In this document: positions 47,852 to 57,047 of the stretch, one piece after another
Numbering within the stretch: the stretch's first letter is position 1
Layout of the letters: each line of letters begins with the position of its first letter
Assembly: GCA_015057375.1 (NCBI GenBank)
Contig: SVEM01000006.1
Coordinates: 1 to 64,000, forward strand
Direction: 5' to 3'
DNA from: Lachnospiraceae bacterium
GTDB taxonomy: Bacteria > Bacillota > Clostridia > Lachnospirales > Lachnospiraceae
Length of the DNA: 64,000 bases
Made by a program: the position numbers and the translations under genes
Notes under the pieces: model-generated
The model's input: the letters and a program-made list of their open reading frames with translations, nothing else
Told to the model about the DNA's origin: nothing
Databases searched by the model: none

Positions 47852-49214
47852 GTTTTATACCTCCGATTTTTTTAATCCATTTTCCACTCTTAAGACGCCA
47901 GATACACCAAAATGCTTTTACAAACTGGTCGATCTTTAAGAAGAAATATATCCAGAACGGCGGAAGATGAAAATACAGTCCTGCCAGATATCCAAGCGGT
48001 ATGGATAACACCCACAGGAATATATTATCGGCTATCATGAGACACTTCGTATCTCCGCCACCCCTAAGAACACCTTTTGTCATAATGGAATTAGCCGACT
48101 GGAATATAACGATAAATCCAATCGCATCCATAAGCTGCCTTGCTATAAGCCTTGTTTCTTCTTTTATGTTATAGAAACTTATAATATAATCACCTGTAAA
48201 GATAATGAACAGACCGGCAAAGGTTCCTACCAAAAAACCTACAAACATAAAAGTCCATCCATATTTCTTTGCTTTGTCAATTCTGCCTTCTCCAAGGTAA
48301 TGTCCTGTCACAATACAACCCGCCTGCGAGGTTCCTGAAATAATTACCGTACTAAGCTGCTGTGTTATAGTTGTAATTGAATTTGCCGCAACAAATTCCG
48401 GTCCTATTCTTCCCATAACCATTGCAACAACATTGGTTCCGAGTCCGAGAATGAGGTCACTTATAAGTACAGGTATGCTGATTGTAATATAATCATGAAT
48501 CATATCACTGCATTTCATAAACAAATGCTTTATTCTGTAGCATGCTTTTTTCTCGATAAGAACAAGATATCCGCAGTTAACACCAAATTCCACAATTCTT
48601 GCAATAAGTGTTCCGAGAGCCGCACCGGCAATTTCCATCCTCGGTGCCCCCAGATTACCGAATATAAATACCCAGTTTGCAAATATATTAATACCAAATG
48701 AGATGCATGACCCTATAAGAGGAACCCTGGTCTGTCCCATACTTCTCATGGCAATGGTACATGTTGTCGTTAATCCCATAAGAAGAAAACAAGGTATTGA
48801 CCATCTCAGGTAAATTGCTCCCTGCTCAATAATCACAGCATCATTCGAGTATATCTTCATAATACCTGTCGGTGTAATGATATCTGCCACCGTAAAAAGC
48901 AATCCGATAATAACGGTAAATCTTATCATAAGTGTGATAGTCTTTCTAAGAGCTTCAAGGTCTTTCATCCCCCAAAATCTTGATACAAGCACAGATGCTC
49001 CCATACCAAGTCCCATACAACAGATATGATAAAAACTTATGTATGATACCGCCAAAGCAGATGACGATAACGGAATCTCCCCAAGCTTACCAAGCATAAT
49101 GTTGTCAACCAGATTAACACCTATTGTAATAAGACTTTGCAGTGCAATCGGAATTGCAATCAAAGCAGTATTTTTATAGAATTTTTTATCACCGAGATAC
49201 TCTTTTATATTCAT
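47844..49214 (-). CDS. MATE family efflux transporter
   Basis: NTALIAIPIALQSLITIGVNLVDNIMLGKLGE; MNIKEYL start at 49214 preceded by AGAGGC; 3' end overlaps the carboxylesterase start by 8 bp. Confidence 0.9.
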   Translation of the reverse strand: MNIKEYLGDKKFYKNTALIAIPIALQSLITIGVNLVDNIMLGKLGEIPLSSSALAVSYISFYHICCMGLGMGASVLVSRFWGMKDLEALRKTITLMIRFTVIIGLLFTVADIITPTGIMKIYSNDAVIIEQGAIYLRWSIPCFLLMGLTTTCTIAMRSMGQTRVPLIGSCISFGINIFANWVFIFGNLGAPRMEIAGAALGTLIARIVEFGVNCGYLVLIEKKACYRIKHLFMKCSDMIHDYITISIPVLISDLILGLGTNVVAMVMGRIGPEFVAANSITTITQQLSTVIISGTSQAGCIVTGHYLGEGRIDKAKKYGWTFMFVGFLVGTFAGLFIIFTGDYIISFYNIKEETRLIARQLMDAIGFIVIFQSANSIMTKGVLRGGGDTKCLMIADNIFLWVLSIPLGYLAGLYFHLPPFWIYFFLKIDQFVKAFWCIWRLKSGKWIKKIGGIKHA

Positions 49215-49264
49215 GTATTCTGCCTCTTGAAATGAAAAATAAGATATGCTAAAATGTAGCACAT

Positions 49265-49337
49265 GCCGTTATAGCACAGTAGGTAGTGCGACGCACTCGT
49301 AATGCGTAGGTCACCGGTTCGATCCCGGTTAGCGGCT
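49265..49337 (+). tRNA. tRNA-Thr (anticodon CGT)
   Basis: GCCGTTA/TAGCGGC acceptor, anticodon loop CTCGTAA, GGTTCGATCCC T-arm. Confidence 0.93.
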
Positions 49338-49346
49338 TCTGTGGTA

Positions 49347-49559
49347 TGTAGGCGTCAGCCTACATATCACGTTACTAAAAGGAAGCGTCAGCTTGCTTTT
49401 AGTCTTGCTTTAATAAGGAGTCGAAGACTGCTTTTAGTCTTGTTATATTTAGTCTTGTACTAAGGAAGCGTAGCTTGCTTTTAGTCTTGCATCAAGGAAG
49501 CGTAGCTTGCTTTTAGTCTTGCATCAAGAAAGCGTCAGCTTGCTTTTAGTTGTACCCAG
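49347..49559 (+). repeat. Tandem hairpin/repeat array between tRNA-Thr and its terminator
   Basis: Two perfect consecutive copies of GGAAGCGTAGCTTGCTTTTAGTCTTGCATCAA (49464-49495, 49496-49527) plus degenerate copies at 49381, 49417 and 49528; preceded by the hairpin GTAGGC-GTCA-GCCTAC. Confidence 0.85.
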
Positions 49560-49580
49560 TAGGCAATGCCTGCTTTTTTT
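49558..49580 (+). terminator. Terminator of the tRNA-Thr/repeat transcript
   Basis: AGTAGGC-AAT-GCCTGCT followed by a T-run. Confidence 0.8.
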
Positions 49581-49583
49581 ATT

Positions 49584-50393
49584 TTATAAAACAACAACCC
49601 CGGCCATATTACCTCTTTTGCCGTCCGTTTCCCTGTGCGATATCATAAGCTCAGGATTATGATAAGTACATATACCACTCACTTGTATATGTTCATCTTT
49701 TATTCCCGCACTCTTAAGCACATACCTGTTAGCTTCCCACAAATCAACCAGAAACTTACCATCTCCGTGCGGACTGCTTATACTGTTTGCCATATCCTTA
49801 CCATATGCATCTGAAAATCCGTCCACGACATCACTGCTAACCTCATAACAGTTACCACATATCGAAGGACCAACAACAGCAAGAACATCTTCTCTTTTAC
49901 ACCCGTTATCACCGACAAGTTTATCAACCATAACACGGCCTATACCTGCCACGGTTCCCCGCCATCCCGAATGTGCTGCTGCCACAACCTTTTTCACAGG
50001 ATCATAGAAAAACAACGGAACACAGTCTGCATAAAATGTCATAAGCGGCACACCCGGAACATCCGTAATAAGACCATCCATTCCGGTGATACCCTTTTTG
50101 CTGTAAAATCCTGAATCTTTCTCTGTTACATGAGCTATATCTGTCTTATGAATCTGATCTGACAAAACGGTTTTCTCATAATCATAACCTACAGCCTCTG
50201 CAAATCTTTTGTGATTCTCCACAACACAGGCCTCGTCATCTCCTCTGTTGAACGAGAGATTCATACTCTTATAAATGCCCGAACTTACGCCACCTACTCT
50301 TGTAGAAAAACCATGTGTAAGCCCTGCTCTGCTAAACAAATCAAATGTAATATATAAAACACCGTTATCTGCCAAAACAAATCTTGACTTCAT
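49584..50393 (-). CDS. pgeF: Peptidoglycan editing factor PgeF / laccase-domain protein
   Basis: GFSTRVGGVSSGIYKSMNLSFNRGDD; ADCVPLFFYDPVKKVVAAAHSGWRGT; GPSICGNCYEV; MKSRFVL start at 50393. Confidence 0.9.
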   Translation of the reverse strand: MKSRFVLADNGVLYITFDLFSRAGLTHGFSTRVGGVSSGIYKSMNLSFNRGDDEACVVENHKRFAEAVGYDYEKTVLSDQIHKTDIAHVTEKDSGFYSKKGITGMDGLITDVPGVPLMTFYADCVPLFFYDPVKKVVAAAHSGWRGTVAGIGRVMVDKLVGDNGCKREDVLAVVGPSICGNCYEVSSDVVDGFSDAYGKDMANSISSPHGDGKFLVDLWEANRYVLKSAGIKDEHIQVSGICTYHNPELMISHRETDGKRGNMAGVVVL

Positions 50394-50394
50394 A

Positions 50395-51123
50395 TTACTT
50401 GTATCCAAAATACTTATCAACTCCATTTGCCATTCCATATGCAAGTTTTTTCTGATAACTACTATTATTCAACTTCTTATCTTCTGACGGATTCGTAAGG
50501 AATCCCATCTCAATCAATGTAACCGGGATAGTACTCCAGTTAGTGCCTGTGAGATCATCACGCACAGATAATCCTCGGTTTCGGCAGCCTGCACTTACAC
50601 ACATCTTAGAAAGCACTGCCTCCGACAGCTTTTTACACTTGCCGCTTAATTTACCTATATACTTATTCGAAGATGATGGATAAAGCGCACTTGCACCACA
50701 TACCGACGGATTATTTATCCCGTCTGCATGAAGCCTGATACAAATATCCGCAGACTTATTAGCCTTAAGTGCACGTTCCTTATTGCTTATATTCACATTG
50801 TTGGTCTTACGTATCATAACAACCTTATAGCCTCTGCTAACAAGTTCTTTTTTAAGTTTCTTTGCCACCTTAAGAGTAACCTTATATTCCGGGACCTTCG
50901 TAGATACACCGCTTGTACCGCCGGCAACTTTTGCTTTTTTCGTCTTTGAGCCCGGTGCAACAGGCTCTAATGAACTATCTCCCTTTGCCTGGTGTCCCGC
51001 GTCAATCGCAATGACTTTATCAGCTCTCGTACCTTTCTTAGACTTAGCACTTGCCACACTTCCTAAAGACAGCAATCCAACAATTAAAAACAAACAAAAA
51101 ACAGTAAAATATATCCTTCTCAC
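50395..51123 (-). CDS. N-acetylmuramoyl-L-alanine amidase (Amidase_3), secreted
   Basis: Signal peptide; VIAIDAGHQAKGD; IRLHADGINNPSVCGA; VTLIEMGFLTNPSED. Confidence 0.92.
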   Translation of the reverse strand: MRRIYFTVFCLFLIVGLLSLGSVASAKSKKGTRADKVIAIDAGHQAKGDSSLEPVAPGSKTKKAKVAGGTSGVSTKVPEYKVTLKVAKKLKKELVSRGYKVVMIRKTNNVNISNKERALKANKSADICIRLHADGINNPSVCGASALYPSSSNKYIGKLSGKCKKLSEAVLSKMCVSAGCRNRGLSVRDDLTGTNWSTIPVTLIEMGFLTNPSEDKKLNNSSYQKKLAYGMANGVDKYFGYK

Positions 51124-51220
51124 AAATCATATTCTCCCTTGTATAATCTGACCATTATTTCTTGTAAAAAATACCACAATCGTATAGAATATATAGTACT
51201 ACAACTAAAGGGAGATAACA

Positions 51221-52318
51221 ATGAACAATACTGATAATTTTACTAAAAAAGATACCCTTGCAATCAAGGCTCTTGCGGTTATGCTTATGATAATTCATCA
51301 TCTTTTTGCATTTCCCGACAAGTTCTCTGAGGGTGTCAGCTTAAACAATCTCATAATATTATCCGACGGTAGTCCGCTTTCGGAAATTGCCGGTAATTAC
51401 GGCAAGCTCTGTGTAGCTCTTTTTATGATGTTAAGTGGTTACGGATTGTATATAAGCCATAAGAACAGCGATGGAAATGTAACTGCTACCGTATTAAAAA
51501 GAATCAAAGCCGTTTATATAAAATACTGGCAGGTATTTTTTGTAATGATACCTCTCGGAATCATAATCGGCGTAGAAAAAGTATCCGTATCCTGGTCAAC
51601 CATGCTCAAAAACTTCCTTGCAATAGAAACTACGGTAAATGATGAGTGGTGGTTTATGACCCTTTACGTGATTATGCTCTTCCTCTTCCCGATTATCATA
51701 ACCTGGGTTGACAGAAAAAATGCTAACTTTTTGAAAGACTTTGTTTATTTACTGTTATTCAATACATTTGTAAATACTGCGTTACTTACATTTACACAGA
51801 CAAATGCTTACATGGCGTCATTTAACGGAACATACTTCTGGCAGAAAATGAGCGTTGCACTCGTTATGCTCCCTATGTTTACAATAGGATGTATGCTTGC
51901 AAAATATGACGTTATTTCGCTTGTATTAAAGAAAGTTCCTGACCGCCTTTTCAGAATATTTCTCGGAATCGGTTTGCTTATCCTTACCATAACTCTCAGA
52001 CAGTCATGGGCGATGAGAAGCAACTGGGGATGGGACAGACTTGATTATATATATGCGGCTATATTTACCATTGCATTTACCCTCATATTATATAATACAA
52101 AGAAGATTAAAGATGTCCTGGCTTTTATAGGAGCTCAGTCAACAGGAATCTGGCTTATACACACATTCCTGTGCTACTACTATTTCCATGAAGTATTTTT
52201 TGCAGTCAAATTCCCGATACTTGTGTTCCTTTTAACATTTTCGGTATCACTTCTGCTTTCATGGGTAATTTCATATGTGTGTCACCGCGTGTGGTCTATA
52301 TTTTCAAAGATTTCCTGA
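51221..52318 (+). CDS. Acyltransferase 3 family membrane protein
   Basis: KALAVMLMIIHHLFAFP; multi-pass; GKLCVALFMMLSGYG. Confidence 0.88.
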   Translation: MNNTDNFTKKDTLAIKALAVMLMIIHHLFAFPDKFSEGVSLNNLIILSDGSPLSEIAGNYGKLCVALFMMLSGYGLYISHKNSDGNVTATVLKRIKAVYIKYWQVFFVMIPLGIIIGVEKVSVSWSTMLKNFLAIETTVNDEWWFMTLYVIMLFLFPIIITWVDRKNANFLKDFVYLLLFNTFVNTALLTFTQTNAYMASFNGTYFWQKMSVALVMLPMFTIGCMLAKYDVISLVLKKVPDRLFRIFLGIGLLILTITLRQSWAMRSNWGWDRLDYIYAAIFTIAFTLILYNTKKIKDVLAFIGAQSTGIWLIHTFLCYYYFHEVFFAVKFPILVFLLTFSVSLLLSWVISYVCHRVWSIFSKIS

Positions 52319-54855
52319 TTAATTCTTGCAATCTCATCTTTAAGGCCATTTGCAGATAAACGGATTGCACCGGAACCGAATATTATTATCTGCTCCGTTG
52401 CATCTGAAGTTGCTACAGTTACATTATAATCACGGCTGATTCTGTGAACAGTTTTTTCTATATAGCTGTCTGCAGTTTCAGCCTCTTTTGTATAAACGAT
52501 GTGAATATTATTATATTTTATCGTGCTTCCCGGATTACCTTTTACACGGTATGCATCAAAAACGAGTATGACCGTACAGTTTTTATAGCCCTGATAATTG
52601 CATAAAATCTCAGCAAGTCTTATTCTTGCACTTTCCAGATTGTCTTTCGCAAGTTCTTTAAGTTCATCCCAGGCATAAATAATATTATATCCGTCAACAA
52701 GCAGGTAATCGTCCTTTTTTTTCTTTTCAGTTTTCTTTTTCAGATACTTCGGGTCTCCGGTATATTCACCGGTTTTTTTCTTATTATAATCAATAACACG
52801 TCTTGTATCCGTCTTTCTTTTTACCGCACCAAATGTACGCTCAAATATAGCATCCAGCTCATCATCGGATACTTCCTTAGTGCTTCTTCTGTGTACAATA
52901 ACCGGTTCTGAAATATCATTTTCATAATCATTTTCCGGAACCTGTCTTGTGTATGGCAAATGCATATACTCCTCAACCTGCTCCCAGCTCACATAGAAAC
53001 CTGCTCCATGTGCACAGAAAATGGACGCAGCAGGATTAGCTATATCACACACAGGGTCATAGGCAATTTTTTCTATAACCTCATCGGCATTATGACACGG
53101 AACATATCCTCCCTGCGTACAAAAAAGACTGCCTTTACCTTTTGTATAAGACGCCAGGGTGCTTTGATAGCCCTGCATACATTCTACGGGAACAGTTCCG
53201 GACAATATAACAAAATCTCCGTCTGTCACGGTAGTATCGGTACTTCCGTTCATACCTGCGATATCATTTATTGCTCGTCCGAGATTCTCTGCCGGAACGC
53301 GAAGCCTGTAATTATATATTGGTTCAAGGAGCACAGACATGCCTCTCATAAGTCCGTGTCTCACGGCACGATAAGAAGCCTCTCTAAAATCTCCTCCCTC
53401 AGTATGTTTCAGATGCGCCCGTCCGTTTACTACAGTTATCTTAATATCTGTAATCTCAGAGCCGGTAAGCACACCGAGATGCTTTTTCTCCTCAAGGTGT
53501 GTCATAATCAGTCTCTGCCAGTTTCTGTCCAGTATATCCTCGCTCACATCACTTGTTATCTGTATTCCGCTTCCACGCTCACCGGGCTCCATATATATGT
53601 GAACCTCCGCATAATGCCTAAGCGGCTCATAGTGCCCGACACCCTCCACCGGTGCTGCAAGAGTCTCTTTATACACTATACTACCCTTGTCGAATGACAC
53701 TTCAAGATCGAATCTCTCTCGTATTATTCTTCTAAGCACTTCGAGCTGAATCTCGCCCATGAGTCTGAGATTAATCTCTGACATTTTTTCATTCCAGACA
53801 ATAGAAAGTTCAGGCTCTTCCTCTTCAAGAACCCGAACTTTTGTATATATATCATGTGCATTAACATTCTCAGGAAGAATTAGTCTGTAATTAAGAACCG
53901 GAGCAAGCACACGCTCATCCGAATCTTTAGCATCACCTATTCCCTGTCCCGGCATAATTTCTGCAAGTCCTGTGACAGCACACAAGGTTCCGGGCAAAGC
54001 TTCGTTTACAGTTACATATGAAGCCCCCGAATATATTCTGATTTGATTGATCTTTTCTTCTCCGATAACCTGCTTCGGTCTTAACACTCCTCCGGTTATC
54101 TTCATATGCGCCTCGCGCATTCCCTTGTCATCTCTGGTTATCTTATACACTTTGGCACCAAATGACTCTGAGCATTCCGGATACTCCATGTAATTATCAA
54201 GTCCGAGCAGAAATTCTTCTACACCTGTAAGCCTTAGTGCAGAGCCAAAGAAACAAGGATATATACTTCTGTCTTTTATGAGTTTTCTTATTGTATCATC
54301 ACTTACAGAATCACTGTCAAGAAACTCTGAAAGCGCATCTTCACTTCCGGTTGCAACATCCTCAAAAAAGTCATCATTATCTGTAAAGCAGACACAGTTT
54401 GCGCTCAACTCTTTCTTAAGTGCATCCATAACCTTGTCACGGTCTGTGTCAGGCATATCCATCTTGTTTACAAATATGAACACCGGGAGCTTATAAATGT
54501 TAAGAAGCTTCCATAGGGTAAGCACATGGCTCTGTATACCCTCGCTTCCATTTATAACAAGAATAACATAATCCATTACAAGAAATGCACGCTCGGTTTC
54601 CGCAGAAAAATCCACGTGTCCCGGTGTATCAAGCAAAACTATATTTTTATCTTCAAGCTTCAACTCTGCCTGTTTGGAAAATATAGTAATACCACGTTCT
54701 CTCTCAAGTTCATTTGTATCAAGAAACGTGTCTCTGTGGTCAACTCTGCCAAGCTTTTTTATATTTCCGCTTGCATAGAGCATACTTTCGGCAAGAGTAG
54801 TCTTTCCCGAATCCACATGCGCTATAATTCCCGTTATAATTCTGCCTGCCTGCAT
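52282..54855 (-). CDS. TetM/EF-G-like ribosomal-protection GTPase fused to a C-terminal NYN (Rae1/YacP-like) nuclease domain
   Basis: GTPase motifs AHVDSGKTT, RGITI, DTPGHVDFSAETERAF, NKMD and EF-G domains IV/V; C-terminal DDYLLVDGYNIIYAWDEL...CTVILVFDAYRVKGN...YTKEAETADSYIEKTV...VATSDATEQ (approx. 52282-52714). Confidence 0.9.
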   Translation of the reverse strand: MQAGRIITGIIAHVDSGKTTLAESMLYASGNIKKLGRVDHRDTFLDTNELERERGITIFSKQAELKLEDKNIVLLDTPGHVDFSAETERAFLVMDYVILVINGSEGIQSHVLTLWKLLNIYKLPVFIFVNKMDMPDTDRDKVMDALKKELSANCVCFTDNDDFFEDVATGSEDALSEFLDSDSVSDDTIRKLIKDRSIYPCFFGSALRLTGVEEFLLGLDNYMEYPECSESFGAKVYKITRDDKGMREAHMKITGGVLRPKQVIGEEKINQIRIYSGASYVTVNEALPGTLCAVTGLAEIMPGQGIGDAKDSDERVLAPVLNYRLILPENVNAHDIYTKVRVLEEEEPELSIVWNEKMSEINLRLMGEIQLEVLRRIIRERFDLEVSFDKGSIVYKETLAAPVEGVGHYEPLRHYAEVHIYMEPGERGSGIQITSDVSEDILDRNWQRLIMTHLEEKKHLGVLTGSEITDIKITVVNGRAHLKHTEGGDFREASYRAVRHGLMRGMSVLLEPIYNYRLRVPAENLGRAINDIAGMNGSTDTTVTDGDFVILSGTVPVECMQGYQSTLASYTKGKGSLFCTQGGYVPCHNADEVIEKIAYDPVCDIANPAASIFCAHGAGFYVSWEQVEEYMHLPYTRQVPENDYENDISEPVIVHRRSTKEVSDDELDAIFERTFGAVKRKTDTRRVIDYNKKKTGEYTGDPKYLKKKTEKKKKDDYLLVDGYNIIYAWDELKELAKDNLESARIRLAEILCNYQGYKNCTVILVFDAYRVKGNPGSTIKYNNIHIVYTKEAETADSYIEKTVHRISRDYNVTVATSDATEQIIIFGSGAIRLSANGLKDEIARINQEIFENIDHTR

Positions 54856-54865
54856 TAATCTCTCC

Positions 54866-55843
54866 TTAATATCCTATAGCCTCAAGCACAGCATCGATTA
54901 CCTTTGCATTTCTGATACTGAATTCCTTCGTAACGTAAGGAACTGCTTCGCCACGGACACATTTTGATAACTGCTCAACCTCAAGTCCGTAGTTGTCTTC
55001 TACATCCATCTCAACAACTCGCACACCTTCATCAGTATAAACCTCATAGCTCATTTTTCCTGACAAATTGTACTGATAAATTCCGGATCTGATATATCCT
55101 TTGGTTCCCATAATCTCAAATCTGTCATGGCGGTTATTAGTTTCCGGCTCATACAACATACCGCATGTAAATGCAGCAGTTTTTCCACTTTCAAACTCTA
55201 TTACTGCATGAGTGTAAAGGTCAACTTTTTCATCAGAAAATGTCGCAACAGCCTTTATGTCTTTTATCTCATCTTCAATAAATCTTAAAATAAAGCTTGA
55301 TCCGTAAACTCCAAGGTCGTATGCACTTCCTCCGAACATTTCTTTTCTCATACGGATATTAGACATATCATAAAATGTTGTTATAAATGCAGTGTCGATA
55401 AATGTTACATCTCCGATTGCGCCGTTTTTTATCTCGTTTGCAAGAGCCTCCATGTAAGGACTGTGCTGATATGCAAATGCTTCCATAAGATACACGCCGT
55501 TTTCTTTGGCAACCTCATACATCTTCTCAGCTACTTCACAAGACTCGGCAATAGGTTTCTCACAAAGCACATGCTTTCCTTTTTTAAGTGCCGCTATTGT
55601 CCACTCATAGTGAAGATTATTTGGCAACGGAATATAAACCGCTTCAACCTCATCATCTGAAAGAAGCTCATCATAGCTAAGATATGTCTTTTCAAATCCA
55701 TATTTCTTTGCATACTCTTTAGTCTTTGCTTCATCACGACCGGCTATAGCATATGGTATACAATGCTCTGCCTTCTGCATACCCACTCCCGTACATGAAA
55801 GAATTCCTGCGGTTCCGAGTACTCCCCATTTAACTTTTTCCAT
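54866..55843 (-). CDS. Gfo/Idh/MocA family oxidoreductase
   Basis: WGVLGTAGI; VYIPLPNNLHYEWTIAALKKGKHVLCEKPIA. Confidence 0.94.
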   Translation of the reverse strand: MEKVKWGVLGTAGILSCTGVGMQKAEHCIPYAIAGRDEAKTKEYAKKYGFEKTYLSYDELLSDDEVEAVYIPLPNNLHYEWTIAALKKGKHVLCEKPIAESCEVAEKMYEVAKENGVYLMEAFAYQHSPYMEALANEIKNGAIGDVTFIDTAFITTFYDMSNIRMRKEMFGGSAYDLGVYGSSFILRFIEDEIKDIKAVATFSDEKVDLYTHAVIEFESGKTAAFTCGMLYEPETNNRHDRFEIMGTKGYIRSGIYQYNLSGKMSYEVYTDEGVRVVEMDVEDNYGLEVEQLSKCVRGEAVPYVTKEFSIRNAKVIDAVLEAIGY

Positions 55844-55859
55844 AAATATCTTCTCCTTT

Positions 55860-56273
55860 TTAAAAATTGTCTTTGCCGTTATCTTTTCTCCACTCGATAT
55901 ATTCTCTAACTTCTACATCAATATAAGTCAAACAAACAATCAAAACAATCGTATCGTCAATATAACCTAGAACGGGTACCCCATCTGGGATAATATCTAT
56001 TGGACTTAATACATAAATCAGCGCACTTACAGTTAATACAACCGATGCCCAACTGATATTAGTATATTCTTTTCTGATATAGCTTCTTACCATTGAAATC
56101 AAGATTGGAACATATGATAATTTTTCTCCTGTATGCGGAATCTTTTTAAATTTGACTTCCAATTCCTGAAGAAATTTTTCTGTTTTATCCACATCTTTTA
56201 ATAACTCTTCTGCTTTCACTTTATTGCTTTCCAACATCTCATCAACTTGTGTGATTTTAATATCTTTTTCCAT
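55860..56273 (-). CDS. YkvA/DUF1232-like membrane protein
   Basis: ALIYVLSPIDIIPDGVPVLGYIDDTIVL; ATG at 56273 with GGAG upstream. Confidence 0.85.
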   Translation of the reverse strand: MEKDIKITQVDEMLESNKVKAEELLKDVDKTEKFLQELEVKFKKIPHTGEKLSYVPILISMVRSYIRKEYTNISWASVVLTVSALIYVLSPIDIIPDGVPVLGYIDDTIVLIVCLTYIDVEVREYIEWRKDNGKDNF

Positions 56274-56408
56274 AGTATACAAACTCCTTTTCTCTTGCAT
56301 TTAATGAAATGCGTAAACCATGCAAAAACTAATTATTATTTTGTGTTTCAATTTATACTCTAAAAGCTATTTTAGTTTTCTTTTCAGAGCTCTTTATTTA
56401 GTTGATTT

Positions 56409-57023
56409 TTATTTATCTGTTTCTAACATAAACTCATAACCCTTTTTATCATTTCCTAATAAAAGTAGCCCTAAATCTGCGTAATAATACCCATTAGCTT
56501 CTTTATTCTCTTTTATATAATTCACTGTTTCCTTAACTTCATCATCAGTTACTGTATTATCCATAATAGGCGAGGCAACATTAATCATATCAACACATTG
56601 CTGAAGATTAGCATCATCCATATATAAACGCATATCTATATCCCCAAAATAATCTTCTCTTACAACGATATCAACAGTTGCATTTCCATATAAATAACTC
56701 TTACCAATAGCATTTTCATACGCAGCAAGTCTAAATTCAGTTCTATAATGAGGGTTTTGTTTGTTAGATGGCACGAAATCTTCTACATACTCTAATGTAC
56801 TATCATTATTAGCATTAAACTCATCTACAAATGTTATTATATTATCCTCAATAGTTATATCTGTAGCATCTGATTCATTCTCGTTCACTTCAACTTCTTC
56901 CATATTATCTTTTGTGGTCACACTATCCGTTGACAAAACAATCTCGTCAGAATTTACAGACTGTCCATCACAACCAGATAATAATACACATGATAACGCT
57001 AAAGTTCCAAAAAACTTCTTCAT
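56409..57023 (-). CDS. Hypothetical lipoprotein
   Basis: Lipobox LSCVLLSGC; acidic mature region. Confidence 0.65.
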   Translation of the reverse strand: MKKFFGTLALSCVLLSGCDGQSVNSDEIVLSTDSVTTKDNMEEVEVNENESDATDITIEDNIITFVDEFNANNDSTLEYVEDFVPSNKQNPHYRTEFRLAAYENAIGKSYLYGNATVDIVVREDYFGDIDMRLYMDDANLQQCVDMINVASPIMDNTVTDDEVKETVNYIKENKEANGYYYADLGLLLLGNDKKGYEFMLETDK

Positions 57024-57047
57024 AAACCACTTCTCCTTTTCTTATTA

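Noticed and set aside
49381-49559. 32-nt tandem repeats after tRNA-Thr considered as CRISPR
   Set aside because: Units are contiguous without unique spacers, vary in length, and sit between a tRNA and its terminator.
52960-53697. 245-aa + strand ORF opposite the TetM-like gene
   Set aside because: Antisense shadow of a well-supported GTPase gene.
52282-54855. Straight call as a tetracycline-resistance gene (tetM/tetO/tetW)
   Set aside because: The C-terminal NYN fusion and divergence from mobile tet genes make a chromosomal ribosome-associated factor more likely; resistance is not inferable from sequence alone.
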